Source: PALSA-968 sp964387075 (GTDB taxonomy: Bacteria > Bacteroidota > Bacteroidia > B-17B0 > Aurantibacillaceae). Taken from it: a stretch of 64,000 nt of DNA. The notes under the pieces were generated by a model. The model made no database searches. It was not told the DNA's origin and saw nothing but the letters and a program-made list of their open reading frames with translations. Position numbers and translations under genes: made by a program. The stretch covers positions 62,001-126,000 of the forward strand of contig CAYLVB010000001.1 in the NCBI GenBank assembly GCA_964387075.1. Direction: 5' to 3'. Positions 8,210 to 16,105 of the stretch are shown here, piece by piece (the first letter of the stretch is position 1; every line of letters begins with the position of its first letter).

Positions 8210-9412
8210 TTACATATTTTTGGCAGTTATCCAAGCCGTGGTCCAGGCACTTTGAAAGTTAAAACCGCCCGTAATACCGTCTATATCTAAAACCTCACCG
8301 CTGAAGTAAAGGCCGTTCACTTTTTTGCTTTGCATCGTTGCAAAGTCAACTTCTTTTAAGCTTACGCCGCCGCAGGTTACGAACTCTTCTTTGAAGGTGG
8401 TTTTGCCTAATACTTTGTATTCGTCGCGTATCAAAATTGCGAGTAACGCATTTATTTGTTTCTTGTTCACGTCGGCCCAGCGTGTTTCGGTTCTTATTTC
8501 CGCTTTGTCCAGAAAATATTCCCAAAGTCTTTTTGGAAGTTCCATAGGATTGGTATTACCGATCTGTTTGGGCGCGTGATTTTCTTTTTGAAACAGCAAT
8601 TCTTCCCGAAGATCGTCTTCTTTGTATTTATTCAGCCAATCTACCTGCACGGTAAAATCATAATCCATTTCATGCAATACACGTGCTCCCCAAGCTGAAC
8701 CTTTTAAAACCGCCGGACCACTGAGTCCCCAATGCGTAATTAAAAGCGGACCTTCGGTTTGCAATTTTGTATTGACTATTTTAACTTTTGCATGAGGAAC
8801 AGAAACACCCATCAGGTTATTAAGCGTTTTGTTTTGGATATTGAAAGTAAAAAGCGATGGGACAGGAGGGACGATCGTATGTCCCACATTTCTCAGCCAG
8901 TTATAAGCATCGTTCTTTGGATTACCTCCCGTAGCGATAACTAATTTATCGCAACCAAGTTCACCTTTATCTGTTTTTAAAGTGAAACGTTTTCCTGGAA
9001 TAATTTCTTTCACCGTGATCTGAAGTTTGATCTCTACGCCAAGTTTTTCAGCCTCATTCATTAGACAATCGGCAATGGTTTCAGAATTGTCGGTAATGGG
9101 AAACATTCTTCCGTCTTCCTCGGTCTTCAGGATCACACCACGTTTCTTGAACCATTCTACGGTATCGGTGGTGGTGAATTTGCTGAAGGCGCTTCTCAAT
9201 TCCTTTTCTCCGCGTGGATATTGTTTGATAAGCTGCGCGTTATCAAAACAAGCGTGTGTAACATTGCAACGACCGCCACCCGAAACAAGTACTTTTTGTA
9301 AAAGCTTATTTGATTTCTCGATGATCGTAACCTTTGCCTTCGGATAGAACTCCGCCGCGTTGATAGCCGTAAAAAAACCTGCCGCGCCTCCACCGATTAC
9401 TATGATCTCCAT
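8210..9412 (-). CDS. BaiN/HI0933-family NAD(P)/FAD-dependent oxidoreductase
   Basis: The 400-residue flavoprotein has GGGAAGFFTA at its N-terminus (FAD dinucleotide-binding turn), SGGGRCNVTH near residue 45, LVIATGG near 157, HWGLSGPAVLKGS near 228 and CGGVSLKEV near 349. It closes with GEVLDIDGITGGFNFQSAW, the signature end of the HI0933/YhiN/BaiN family. The family is widespread and annotated as an aminoacetone oxidase-like or BaiN-like reductase. The true substrate in Bacteroidota is unknown. Its ATG overlaps the stop of a 27-codon upstream ORF (TAATG) whose own start sits just behind a perfect TAnnTTTG box, so translation may depend on that leader. Confidence 0.9.
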   Translation of the reverse strand: MEIIVIGGGAAGFFTAINAAEFYPKAKVTIIEKSNKLLQKVLVSGGGRCNVTHACFDNAQLIKQYPRGEKELRSAFSKFTTTDTVEWFKKRGVILKTEEDGRMFPITDNSETIADCLMNEAEKLGVEIKLQITVKEIIPGKRFTLKTDKGELGCDKLVIATGGNPKNDAYNWLRNVGHTIVPPVPSLFTFNIQNKTLNNLMGVSVPHAKVKIVNTKLQTEGPLLITHWGLSGPAVLKGSAWGARVLHEMDYDFTVQVDWLNKYKEDDLREELLFQKENHAPKQIGNTNPMELPKRLWEYFLDKAEIRTETRWADVNKKQINALLAILIRDEYKVLGKTTFKEEFVTCGGVSLKEVDFATMQSKKVNGLYFSGEVLDIDGITGGFNFQSAWTTAWITAKNM

Positions 9413-9495
9413 TACTTTTTGTCTTTAAGCTTATCGGGAGCGTCATTGGATGGTTTTCGAAAAGTATCTACAGGAAACAGGCGCAACGACTTCAT
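9412..9495 (-). CDS. Putative 27-residue leader ORF overlapping baiN
   Basis: The ORF reads MKSLRLFPVDTFRKPSNDAP and then DKLKDKK. Its TAA overlaps the baiN ATG as TAATG. The ATG is only four bases after a minus-strand TATCTTTG box (9500-9507), which would place it at or near the 5' end of the transcript. That suggests a leaderless short peptide that passes ribosomes to baiN by termination-reinitiation. The composition is basic and hydrophilic with no signal peptide. Against it: the peptide resembles nothing known, and a functional mRNA could simply begin further downstream. Confidence 0.4.
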   Translation of the reverse strand: MKSLRLFPVDTFRKPSNDAPDKLKDKK

Positions 9496-9499
9496 CTTT

Positions 9500-9527
9500 C
9501 AAAGATAGTAAAATTGACCTATATTTG
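9500..9527. promoter_or_regulatory. Divergent -7 boxes for baiN and the M43 protease gene
   Basis: TATCTTTG on the minus strand (9500-9507) and TATATTTG on the plus strand (9520-9527) both match the Bacteroidota TAnnTTTG -7 element. They face away from each other with 12 bases between. Neither has a clear -33 TTTG at the standard distance. The plus box lies 20 bases before the ATG at 9547 and supports that start over a TTG at 9514. Confidence 0.6.
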
Positions 9528-9546
9528 TTTTACCAATAACCTTGTT

Positions 9547-11616
9547 ATGAGATCATTCTTGTTTTTTGCTTCAATTTTGCTGGGCAGCCTTTCGCTTATC
9601 AGTCAGCAAGAGCACCGTTGCGCTACCGATGAGACTATGAGGAATTTTTATAGCACGCACCCCGGAGCTGAACAGAAGAGGAAGGTGCACGATCTGCTGC
9701 TCCATAATAAAGCTTCATCCGCGGGTTCCTATACCATTCCCGTTGTATTTCACATTCTGCATCAGGGCGGCCCGGAGAACATTTCAGACGCGCAGGTTGT
9801 TGATGCTTTGAATATTTTGAATCGCGATTTCGCACATTTGAACGCCGATACAAGTGATATCATTCCTTCTATGAAAACCGTGGCAGATTCAACCGGAATT
9901 CATTTTGCGCTTGCTACGCGCGATACGAACGGAAATTGCACCAGCGGCATTATTCATTATTACGATACGGATACAGATTGGTACGATACCTCCCTCACTA
10001 TTTTTTCGCATAGCTGGAACTCTACAAAATATATGAACGTTTACGTAGTAAAGCGCATCATTTTAAGCGGTGGTTTTTCTGCGGCAGGCTACACTTATTT
10101 CCCGGGAACCTGGCCCGACGGATCTCCTTACGACGCGATGGTGTTACTGAATAATTATTTTGGCTCCATTGGCACTGGCAATGCTTTTCTCTCCCGTGTA
10201 TTGACCCATGAAGTTGGACACTGGCTGGATCTTTACCATGTTTTCGGCAATAACGGCGCGGGAATTGACTGCAGCGGCGACGACCAGGTGGGAGATACTC
10301 CGCAAACCATAGGATATACTATTTGTCCGGATAAGAATAATCCGGCAGAGTACCAGACCTGCAATGTTGGCGTGGATGAGAATTTTCAGAATTACATGGA
10401 TTATTCGTATTGCTGCCGGATGTTCACTGCCGGGCAGGGACAGCGTATGCAAGCGGCTTTGCAGTCTTCGTTATCTATGCGCAATAATCTCTGGACGAAC
10501 ACTAACCTTATTGCTACTGGGGTGCTGAATCCTGTTTCGCCTTGCGTTCCAATGGCTGATTTTAAAGCTAACCGTAAGCAAACTTGTGTAGGGGTTCCTG
10601 TTACTTTTTCGGATGCCTCGTGGAATGGAACGCCTACCACTTATACATGGTCGTTTGCGGGAGGGAATCCGGGTTCATCAAATAGTGCTTCGCCAGTTGT
10701 TACTTATACTGCTACGGGGCAGTATTCGGTTTCTTATACATGCGCTAACTCGGCGGGGACGGCGGCGCCGGTTACAAAAACAAATATGATAAAGGTGATA
10801 AGCAATACCGCAACTTATTTTCCGAATTATTATGAAGGCTTTGAATCATCACCGATCCCCAACTCTGACTGGATGGTTGAAAACTCTAGCGGAGGGGCTT
10901 TTTGGGAGCGATCCGCGGACGCTCCGCTTGGAGGAATTTATTCGGCAAAACTTCCGATAACGAATAATACACGGCTTTCTGTTTCTTCAATGATCAGTCC
11001 TTCTATAGACCTTTCTATTCCTGTAGTAACTGTTTTTATGTTTTATGTCGCGGCGGCGGAAAGTAATCCAAACCATGTTAATCGTCTTGAGGTTTCAATT
11101 TCTACTGATTGTCAGCAAACCTGGACACCGATCTATAGCAAAACAGGTTCCGCTCTCCTTACAACCACAAATACAACGAGCCCCTTTATTCCTGTTCCAA
11201 GCGAATGGAGGAACGAAATGATGGACATCACAGCATTTAACGGTAATCCGTTCGTTAATTTTAAATTCTCTTATTATCGCGACACCATCCCCGGGCCAAA
11301 TAATACTTTTATTGATGATATCAATATAGCGCTGGCATGGTCTGTTGAAAATGTAGAAAACCTTGGATCTTTCTCCATATATCCCAATCCGGCCCGCGGG
11401 GCAGCTACTTTGGCATTTCATTTGAATTCATCTGAAACGGTAAAGATCGTTGTGCGGGATGTTTTGGGAAGAGTGATCGAAACAGTAGCGAACAAGAGTT
11501 TTGAGACCGGAACTCATTCGGTAATTATTGGAAATGACAAAATGACTCCAGGGATCTACTTTATTGATCTTGAGATCAACGGAAAGCGGGTGACCCGCAA
11601 GCTCATCATCGAGTAA
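9547..11616 (+). CDS. Secreted M43-family zinc metalloprotease with PKD and T9SS type A sorting domains
   Basis: The 689-residue protein starts with a signal peptide (MRSFLFFASILLGSLSLISQ). The catalytic motif THEVGHWLDLYHVFG near residue 220 is the HExxHxxGxxH of pappalysin-type metalloproteases. NYMDYSYCCRMFTAGQ downstream supplies the Met-turn. A PKD-like beta domain covers about 335-420, followed by a jelly-roll-like region with IDDINIA near 590. The last 75 residues (FSIYPNPARG to RKLIIE) are a T9SS type A sorting domain, removed on export. The enzyme should cut proteins outside the cell. Its stop codon abuts the stop of convergent pepT with no spacer. An in-frame TTG at 9514 precedes the promoter box and is not the start. 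Confidence 0.92.
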   Translation: MRSFLFFASILLGSLSLISQQEHRCATDETMRNFYSTHPGAEQKRKVHDLLLHNKASSAGSYTIPVVFHILHQGGPENISDAQVVDALNILNRDFAHLNADTSDIIPSMKTVADSTGIHFALATRDTNGNCTSGIIHYYDTDTDWYDTSLTIFSHSWNSTKYMNVYVVKRIILSGGFSAAGYTYFPGTWPDGSPYDAMVLLNNYFGSIGTGNAFLSRVLTHEVGHWLDLYHVFGNNGAGIDCSGDDQVGDTPQTIGYTICPDKNNPAEYQTCNVGVDENFQNYMDYSYCCRMFTAGQGQRMQAALQSSLSMRNNLWTNTNLIATGVLNPVSPCVPMADFKANRKQTCVGVPVTFSDASWNGTPTTYTWSFAGGNPGSSNSASPVVTYTATGQYSVSYTCANSAGTAAPVTKTNMIKVISNTATYFPNYYEGFESSPIPNSDWMVENSSGGAFWERSADAPLGGIYSAKLPITNNTRLSVSSMISPSIDLSIPVVTVFMFYVAAAESNPNHVNRLEVSISTDCQQTWTPIYSKTGSALLTTTNTTSPFIPVPSEWRNEMMDITAFNGNPFVNFKFSYYRDTIPGPNNTFIDDINIALAWSVENVENLGSFSIYPNPARGAATLAFHLNSSETVKIVVRDVLGRVIETVANKSFETGTHSVIIGNDKMTPGIYFIDLEINGKRVTRKLIIE

Positions 11617-12861
11617 TTAAGTTTTTTCCTCCCAGATAGCGCAGAGATGCACGATGGTCTCAACGGCTTTTTGCATATCCTGCACACTTACCCATTCCTG
11701 TTTGCTGTGAAAAGCGTGCTCGCCGGCAAAAATATTAGGGCAGGGCAGACCCATGAACGATAAGCGCGATCCGTCGGTTCCGCCGCGAATGCTGCTCAAT
11801 ACAGGTTTTACGCCGGTTCTTTTTACAGCTTCTACGGCGTATTCAACAATTTTCGGGTTGGCATCCAATACTTCCCTGAAATTTCTGTATTGTTCCTGCA
11901 CATCAAAAGTAAAAGAGCATTTGCTGTATTTAGAAACTACTTTTTCGGTGATCTGTTTCAGTTCAGCCTCTAAAGCATGAAGTGTAGGCGTATCAAAAGC
12001 GCGGATGATGAATTTGATCACAACCTGCTCCAGTCCGCCGCTAATAGCGGTTGGGTGCATGAAAGGTTGTTTCTTTTCGGTGGTCTCGGGAGTTTTATCT
12101 TTTGGTATCAAGGAAACGATCTCGGCGGCAATTTTTACCGCGTGCTGCATTTTATCTTTCGCGAAACCAGGGTGCGTTGGAAAACCGTTGATTGTAATTG
12201 TAACTCCGTCGGCCGAGAAGGTTTCGTTCTCAATATGCCCCAGCGTTTCTCCATCCATGGTATAGGCAAAATCAGCAGCTAATTTCTTCAGATCAACTTT
12301 ATCTACACCTCTTCCTATCTCTTCATCAGGCGTGAAAAGGACTTTTATAGTTCCGTGTTTCACTTCAGGATGCTTGATCAGATAATTTACAGCGTCCATG
12401 ATCTCGGCAAGTCCCGATTTATTGTCAGCGCCAAGTAAAGTTGTGCCGTCGGTAGTAATAATGTCATTACCAATTTGATTTTTCAGATCGGCATGCTCAT
12501 CAAAACGTATCACCTGGCTTTTGTCATTGGGCAGAACAATATCCCCGCCTGTATATTTCTCGTGAACCTGCGGGTTTACGTTCAATCCGCTGCAATCGGG
12601 AGAAGTATCCATGTGCGAACAAAAACAGATCGTTGGTACTTTTTTGGCTGTATTAGCAGGAAGCGTGGCATACACATAGCAATGTTCATCCATGTGCGCA
12701 TCGCTCAAACCCATTTGCTTCAGCTCTTCGGCCAGCAATCTCCCTAAATTCTTTTGCTTTTCGGTACTCGGCGTTGTTTTAGAAGTTGGGTCCGACTGCG
12801 TGTCGATCTTCACGTAACGAAGGAAACGCTCGGTTACGGTGTATTTGTAATTGCTGAACAT
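11617..12861 (-). CDS. pepT: Peptidase T (tripeptide aminopeptidase)
   Basis: The 414-residue M20B metallopeptidase has the full di-zinc set: FCSHMDTSPD near residue 82 (zinc His and catalytic Asp), GADNKSGLAEI near 144 (bridging Asp), FTPDEEIGRG near 177 (catalytic Glu pair), MDGETLG near 200 and GEHAFHSKQEW near 383 (last zinc His). It removes N-terminal residues from tripeptides in the cytoplasm. The length matches Escherichia coli PepT (about 408). Its stop codon directly abuts that of the secreted M43 protease. The two need not be functionally linked, though peptides released outside could end up as PepT substrates. pyrH lies 8 bases downstream on the window map but is transcribed ahead of it on the same strand. 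Confidence 0.95.
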   Translation of the reverse strand: MFSNYKYTVTERFLRYVKIDTQSDPTSKTTPSTEKQKNLGRLLAEELKQMGLSDAHMDEHCYVYATLPANTAKKVPTICFCSHMDTSPDCSGLNVNPQVHEKYTGGDIVLPNDKSQVIRFDEHADLKNQIGNDIITTDGTTLLGADNKSGLAEIMDAVNYLIKHPEVKHGTIKVLFTPDEEIGRGVDKVDLKKLAADFAYTMDGETLGHIENETFSADGVTITINGFPTHPGFAKDKMQHAVKIAAEIVSLIPKDKTPETTEKKQPFMHPTAISGGLEQVVIKFIIRAFDTPTLHALEAELKQITEKVVSKYSKCSFTFDVQEQYRNFREVLDANPKIVEYAVEAVKRTGVKPVLSSIRGGTDGSRLSFMGLPCPNIFAGEHAFHSKQEWVSVQDMQKAVETIVHLCAIWEEKT

Positions 12862-12869
12862 AAGAAGGA

Positions 12870-13577
12870 TTATACTACAACCAAAGTACCGATCTTATCT
12901 CCCTGCAACAATTTCTTGAGATTTCCTCCCTTATTCATGTCGAACACAATAACAGGAAGGTTATTTTCTTTGCAGAGCGTGAAAGCAGTGAGGTCCATTA
13001 CTTCCAGTCCTTTGTCGTAAACTTCGGTGAAGGTAATGGTATCGTATTTGGTGGCTGTTTTGTCTTTTTCGGGATCGGCGGTGTAAATTCCGTCAACACG
13101 CGTTCCTTTTAAAATTACATTTGCTTCAACCTCAATGGCGCGTAAGGTAGCTGCAGTATCGGTTGTAAAATAAGGATTCCCGGTTCCGGCACCAAAGATC
13201 ACTACACGCCCTTTTTCTAAATGACGCACAGCGCGGCGACGAATGAAGGGTTCGCAGATCTGTTCCATCTTGATGGCGCTCTGCAAACGGGTTTGTACGC
13301 CAATACGTTCTAAGGAACTTTGTAAGGCCATAGAATTAATGACCGTGGCAAGCATGCCCATATAATCGCCCTGAACGCGGTCCATACCGCCTTTTTCGGC
13401 CTGTATGCCTCTGAAGATGTTGCCGCCGCCAATTACAATGGCCACCTGGCAACCACTGTCAACGGCTTCTTTGATCTCTTTCGCGTATTGTGTAAGTCTG
13501 TCGTTATCAATTCCGAAATTCTTATTACCCATCAGGGCTTCTCCGGAAAGTTTGAGGAGGATCCTTTTATACTTCAT
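12870..13577 (-). CDS. pyrH: UMP kinase
   Basis: The chosen start, MKYKRILLKLSGEALMG at 13577, gives 235 residues, the normal bacterial length. A longer frame to 13994 exists only because it reads antisense through the next gene. Motifs of the amino-acid-kinase fold are clear: KLSGEAL at the N-terminus, IGGGNIFRG near 55, MLATVINSMALQ near 80 and GAGTGNPYFTTDTAA near 135. The enzyme makes UDP from UMP and ATP and is usually a GTP-activated, UTP-inhibited hexamer. pyrH commonly precedes frr, but here it is followed by pepT 8 bases on, so these two may be co-transcribed. Confidence 0.95.
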   Translation of the reverse strand: MKYKRILLKLSGEALMGNKNFGIDNDRLTQYAKEIKEAVDSGCQVAIVIGGGNIFRGIQAEKGGMDRVQGDYMGMLATVINSMALQSSLERIGVQTRLQSAIKMEQICEPFIRRRAVRHLEKGRVVIFGAGTGNPYFTTDTAATLRAIEVEANVILKGTRVDGIYTADPEKDKTATKYDTITFTEVYDKGLEVMDLTAFTLCKENNLPVIVFDMNKGGNLKKLLQGDKIGTLVVV

Positions 13578-13716
13578 CAGGTACAAATATCTGCAAAATG
13601 TAGGAATAATGAAAGGGCGTGTGGTTAAAAAAGGAAAGCTTTTTCTGTTTGGGAAGCGTGTTTCCTGTAAGCACCAACTGTATCCTGCTGTTACATAGCC
13701 ATTAGCTATCCTCCAG

Positions 13717-13747
13717 TTTGCATCCTTAACAGGTGGTGCGCTCTTTG
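13717..13747 (+). promoter_or_regulatory. Promoter of the 13.8-kb barrel-protein gene
   Basis: TTTG at 13717-13720, a 19-base spacer, and GCTCTTTG at 13740-13747 match the Bacteroidota TTTG-N19-TAnnTTTG promoter except for GC in place of TA. Transcription would start near 13753. That excludes the in-frame ATG at 13750 and supports one of the later starts. Confidence 0.55.
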
Positions 13748-13770
13748 TCATGGTCAGGAAAAAGAAAAAC

Positions 13771-14409
13771 ATGAAAGCAATGAAAAAAATATCACTGGTC
13801 GTAGCAATGCTTGCTCTGGCCATAGGGGCCAAGGCCCAATTCATCAAAGGCGGCTTCCAGGGCGGCGTGGTCACTGGCCCGGTTAAGATCGAGAACATCG
13901 ACAACCGCTTCACCGATGTCATCAACGGCGACAATGTATACGGTTTCGAAGCCGGTGTTTTCCTGAAAGCCCAGGTTGGGCCGCTATACATCAAGCCGAT
14001 GGCCCTCTATGGTTTTCGTTACGGAGATGTTACCTATACACCCAACGGGGAATCTGCCCCGCAAAACACCAATTTTACCATGCATAAAGTTGAAGTTCCC
14101 GTTATGCTGGGTGTAAAATTCCTGGGCCCTTTCTTCGCGGAGGCCGGCCCGGCGTATAACTACATCTTTGGCATCACCAACCAGTTTGGGAATAATACGG
14201 TTAATGTTACCCAAAAGGCCCTTGGTTACCGGGTGGGTGTTGGCGCCGAACTTGGCCCTGTTATCTTAAGCGTTAACTATGGGGGGGCCACCTACGCTTT
14301 TTCAGGCGACCGCGCCACCTTCCGCGAGCCACATAAACTCATATTTGGCTTGGGGATAGCCTCTGGCGGCGGAAGAGGAAATAATTCGAACAATAATAAA
14401 GCCGAGTAA
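13771..14409 (+). CDS. Outer-membrane beta-barrel protein (porin family)
   Basis: The start at 13771 gives MKAMKKISLVVAMLALAIGA, then KAQF: a clean signal peptide with a typical Bacteroidota AxAQ cleavage site. An ATG at 13780 is equally possible. The mature part has alternating strands (VYGFEAGVFLKAQVG, LYIKPMALYGFRYG, VEVPVMLGVKFLGPFFAEAG, LGYRVGVGAELGPVILSVNY) typical of an eight-stranded PorT-like/OMP beta-barrel domain. It ends in a disordered Gly/Asn/Ser tail. It presumably resides in the outer membrane. No specific function can be read. It runs convergently into arfB with four bases between the stops. Confidence 0.8.
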   Translation: MKAMKKISLVVAMLALAIGAKAQFIKGGFQGGVVTGPVKIENIDNRFTDVINGDNVYGFEAGVFLKAQVGPLYIKPMALYGFRYGDVTYTPNGESAPQNTNFTMHKVEVPVMLGVKFLGPFFAEAGPAYNYIFGITNQFGNNTVNVTQKALGYRVGVGAELGPVILSVNYGGATYAFSGDRATFREPHKLIFGLGIASGGGRGNNSNNNKAE

Positions 14410-14413
14410 GGAA

Positions 14414-14815
14414 TTACCAGGAGGACTTGCCTCTTAGTTTCTTTATTTCGCTTCTACGTTCTTTACTTTTACGAACCTTGGCTTTGGCGGATCTGCTCTT
14501 TTTGGTTGGCTTGCGTTTTTTAGGCCGCTTTAAGGAAGCTTCCAGCAGAGCTAAGGTTTTTTTTATGAGCGCTTCCTTATTGGCGTGTTGTGATCGGGAG
14601 CCGCTTTCGTAAGTACGAAGAAAGCCTTCTGTATCTATTTTCCCTGCCAGTTTTTCCAGCATCAGTGTCTTTTGCTCTTCAGATAAGTAAATGGAAGAGG
14701 CAAGGTGGAATTTTAACTCAACCTTACTTTCGGTAGTATTTACATGCTGTCCACCCTTACCGCCGCTGCGGGAAGCTGAGAAATGAAATTCGGTGACTAT
14801 GCCGGGCGCGATCAT
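14414..14815 (-). CDS. arfB: Alternative ribosome-rescue factor ArfB (peptidyl-tRNA hydrolase)
   Basis: The 133-residue protein carries SRSGGKGGQHVNTTESKVEL near residue 10, the GGQ loop of release-factor-like hydrolases without a codon-recognition domain. Its C-terminal third (KRPKKRKPTKKSRSAKAKVR) is very basic, like the ArfB/YaeJ tail that inserts in the empty mRNA channel. It frees peptides from ribosomes stalled at mRNA ends. The start lies four bases after the stop of the YwqK-repeat gene, so the two form an operon on the minus strand. Confidence 0.92.
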   Translation of the reverse strand: MIAPGIVTEFHFSASRSGGKGGQHVNTTESKVELKFHLASSIYLSEEQKTLMLEKLAGKIDTEGFLRTYESGSRSQHANKEALIKKTLALLEASLKRPKKRKPTKKSRSAKAKVRKSKERRSEIKKLRGKSSW

Positions 14816-14819
14816 GTGG

Positions 14820-16022
14820 TCAATTTTGCTGCCTTACGGTGTAACTTCCATTATAGGTGCCGTCCTTATGATAATGTTTGAACAACCCTTTGGGTTTGTC
14901 TTCGCTGTAAATTCCTTCAACATATTTGTTGCCATTTTCAAAATAAGAAATGTAAGCGCCTTCTTTTTTGCCCTTTTTATACGCCTGTTGCAGGCGCAGT
15001 TTTCCGGTGGAGTAGTACTCTGTATAAATACTGTCCTTTTCGTTGTCCTTGTACACAGTGAGCGATCTAAGTTGTTTATTGCTGTACCAGGCGAGTTCCT
15101 TCAGTAAAGTGTCATTTCTCCATAATTCTTCGGCTCTTTTATAGTCATTCCCAAAATATTCGTATGAACCGGATTTCATCCCGTTCATGAATCTTCCCCG
15201 TGAACGCATCTTTCCATTCGGCGAATAATCATACCGGGTCTCCAGGTAACCTTCCGGAACCAGGGTAGCACTTCGTAACATTTTTTCCTGCCTGTCGTAT
15301 TCGGCATAGGCCAATACCTTTTTGTCCTGCCATTTTTCGTAAAGACGCACCTTGCCCGAACGATAGTAGGTATAATGCACCCCATCAAGTCTATTATGAA
15401 CAAAGGCGCCTTTTTCTCTTACTTTACCCTTCTTAAAATATTCCACGAAGGGCCCGGTTACCGTATCTTGCGTAAACGATCCCTTTCTGTATAATTCTCC
15501 GCTCTGGTAATAAATGCTGAAAGGCCCTTCGCGCAGACCGTCTTTGTAAGATACCACGGAGATGATCTTATCTGTAATGGGGTCGTAAAAATTAAGGATG
15601 CCGTTTCCGTTCCGAAGGCTCCCGCAATTGAGTGGCTTTCCTTTGGTATCGTATCCTTCTGAGACGGTATATTCAAGATCGTTCTTCAGTATGAGCTTGC
15701 AAAAAAGACTGCCGTCCTTGTGCCAAAGCGTGGCAATGCCATCCCGCACATTGTTCCTGTACCAGGTCTCTGAGAATTTAACGCCATCTGTATAGAACCT
15801 GCGAACAAGATACAGGCTATCTGATCCATTCTTCTTTCTTTCAATGATCTTTGAATCCCTTGAGAAGTACTGTTTTTCACCTTCGCTATCATCCAGTTTC
15901 ATGTCGGCCAGGGAGTCGGCTATTTGTTGAGAACGCGCAACTTCTTCGCCAACCTTTTTCGCGGCTTCATTGCACGAAATAAAAAGAACAAGCAGAAAGG
16001 GCAGGAAGAGGACTGATTTCAT
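14820..16022 (-). CDS. YwqK-repeat lipoprotein
   Basis: The 400-residue protein has a lipoprotein signal (MKSVLFLPFLLVLFISC, lipidated Cys17). It then consists of about a dozen short repeats such as GIATLWHKDGSLFCK, GPFSIYYQSGELYRKG, GSYEYFGNDYKRAEE and GAYISYFENGNKYVEG. These are MORN-like units of the family called YwqK antitoxin in Bacillus. In Bacteroidota such lipoproteins are common without any toxin partner, and no YwqJ-like toxin is visible here. An antitoxin role is therefore not supported. A structural or binding role at the cell envelope is more likely. arfB follows immediately. Confidence 0.8.
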   Translation of the reverse strand: MKSVLFLPFLLVLFISCNEAAKKVGEEVARSQQIADSLADMKLDDSEGEKQYFSRDSKIIERKKNGSDSLYLVRRFYTDGVKFSETWYRNNVRDGIATLWHKDGSLFCKLILKNDLEYTVSEGYDTKGKPLNCGSLRNGNGILNFYDPITDKIISVVSYKDGLREGPFSIYYQSGELYRKGSFTQDTVTGPFVEYFKKGKVREKGAFVHNRLDGVHYTYYRSGKVRLYEKWQDKKVLAYAEYDRQEKMLRSATLVPEGYLETRYDYSPNGKMRSRGRFMNGMKSGSYEYFGNDYKRAEELWRNDTLLKELAWYSNKQLRSLTVYKDNEKDSIYTEYYSTGKLRLQQAYKKGKKEGAYISYFENGNKYVEGIYSEDKPKGLFKHYHKDGTYNGSYTVRQQN

Positions 16023-16075
16023 CCCGGTAAAATTACAGATTCATCTAATCTCTTCCAAAAGTGTCAATTAAGCCG

Positions 16076-16083
16076 TATCTTTG
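16076..16083 (+). promoter_or_regulatory. -7 box for the ABC-F gene
   Basis: TATCTTTG matches the TAnnTTTG -7 element exactly, 22 bases before the ATG at 16106. No clear TTTG lies 19-21 bases upstream. The predicted 5' untranslated region is about 15 bases. Confidence 0.55.
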
Positions 16084-16105
16084 CACTCTTAAATAAGGAT
16101 GGGTA

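Noticed and set aside
8080..8262. Plus-strand 60-codon ORF after the MBL gene
   Set aside because: It begins at a TTG three bases past the MBL stop, has no family likeness and overlaps the end of baiN on the other strand. The opposite-strand small membrane ORF is the better candidate in this gap.
9514..9546. TTG start adding 11 codons to the M43 protease
   Set aside because: It lies upstream of the promoter -7 box and would mask the signal peptide. The ATG at 9547 is used.
13578..13994. N-terminal extension of pyrH by 139 codons
   Set aside because: The extension is antisense to the barrel-protein gene and its promoter. UMP kinase normally starts at the MKYKRILLKLSGEAL position.
14820..16022. 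YwqK-type antitoxin with a toxin partner
   Set aside because: The repeats match the family name but no YwqJ-like toxin is next to it. The neighbour is the ribosome-rescue gene arfB.
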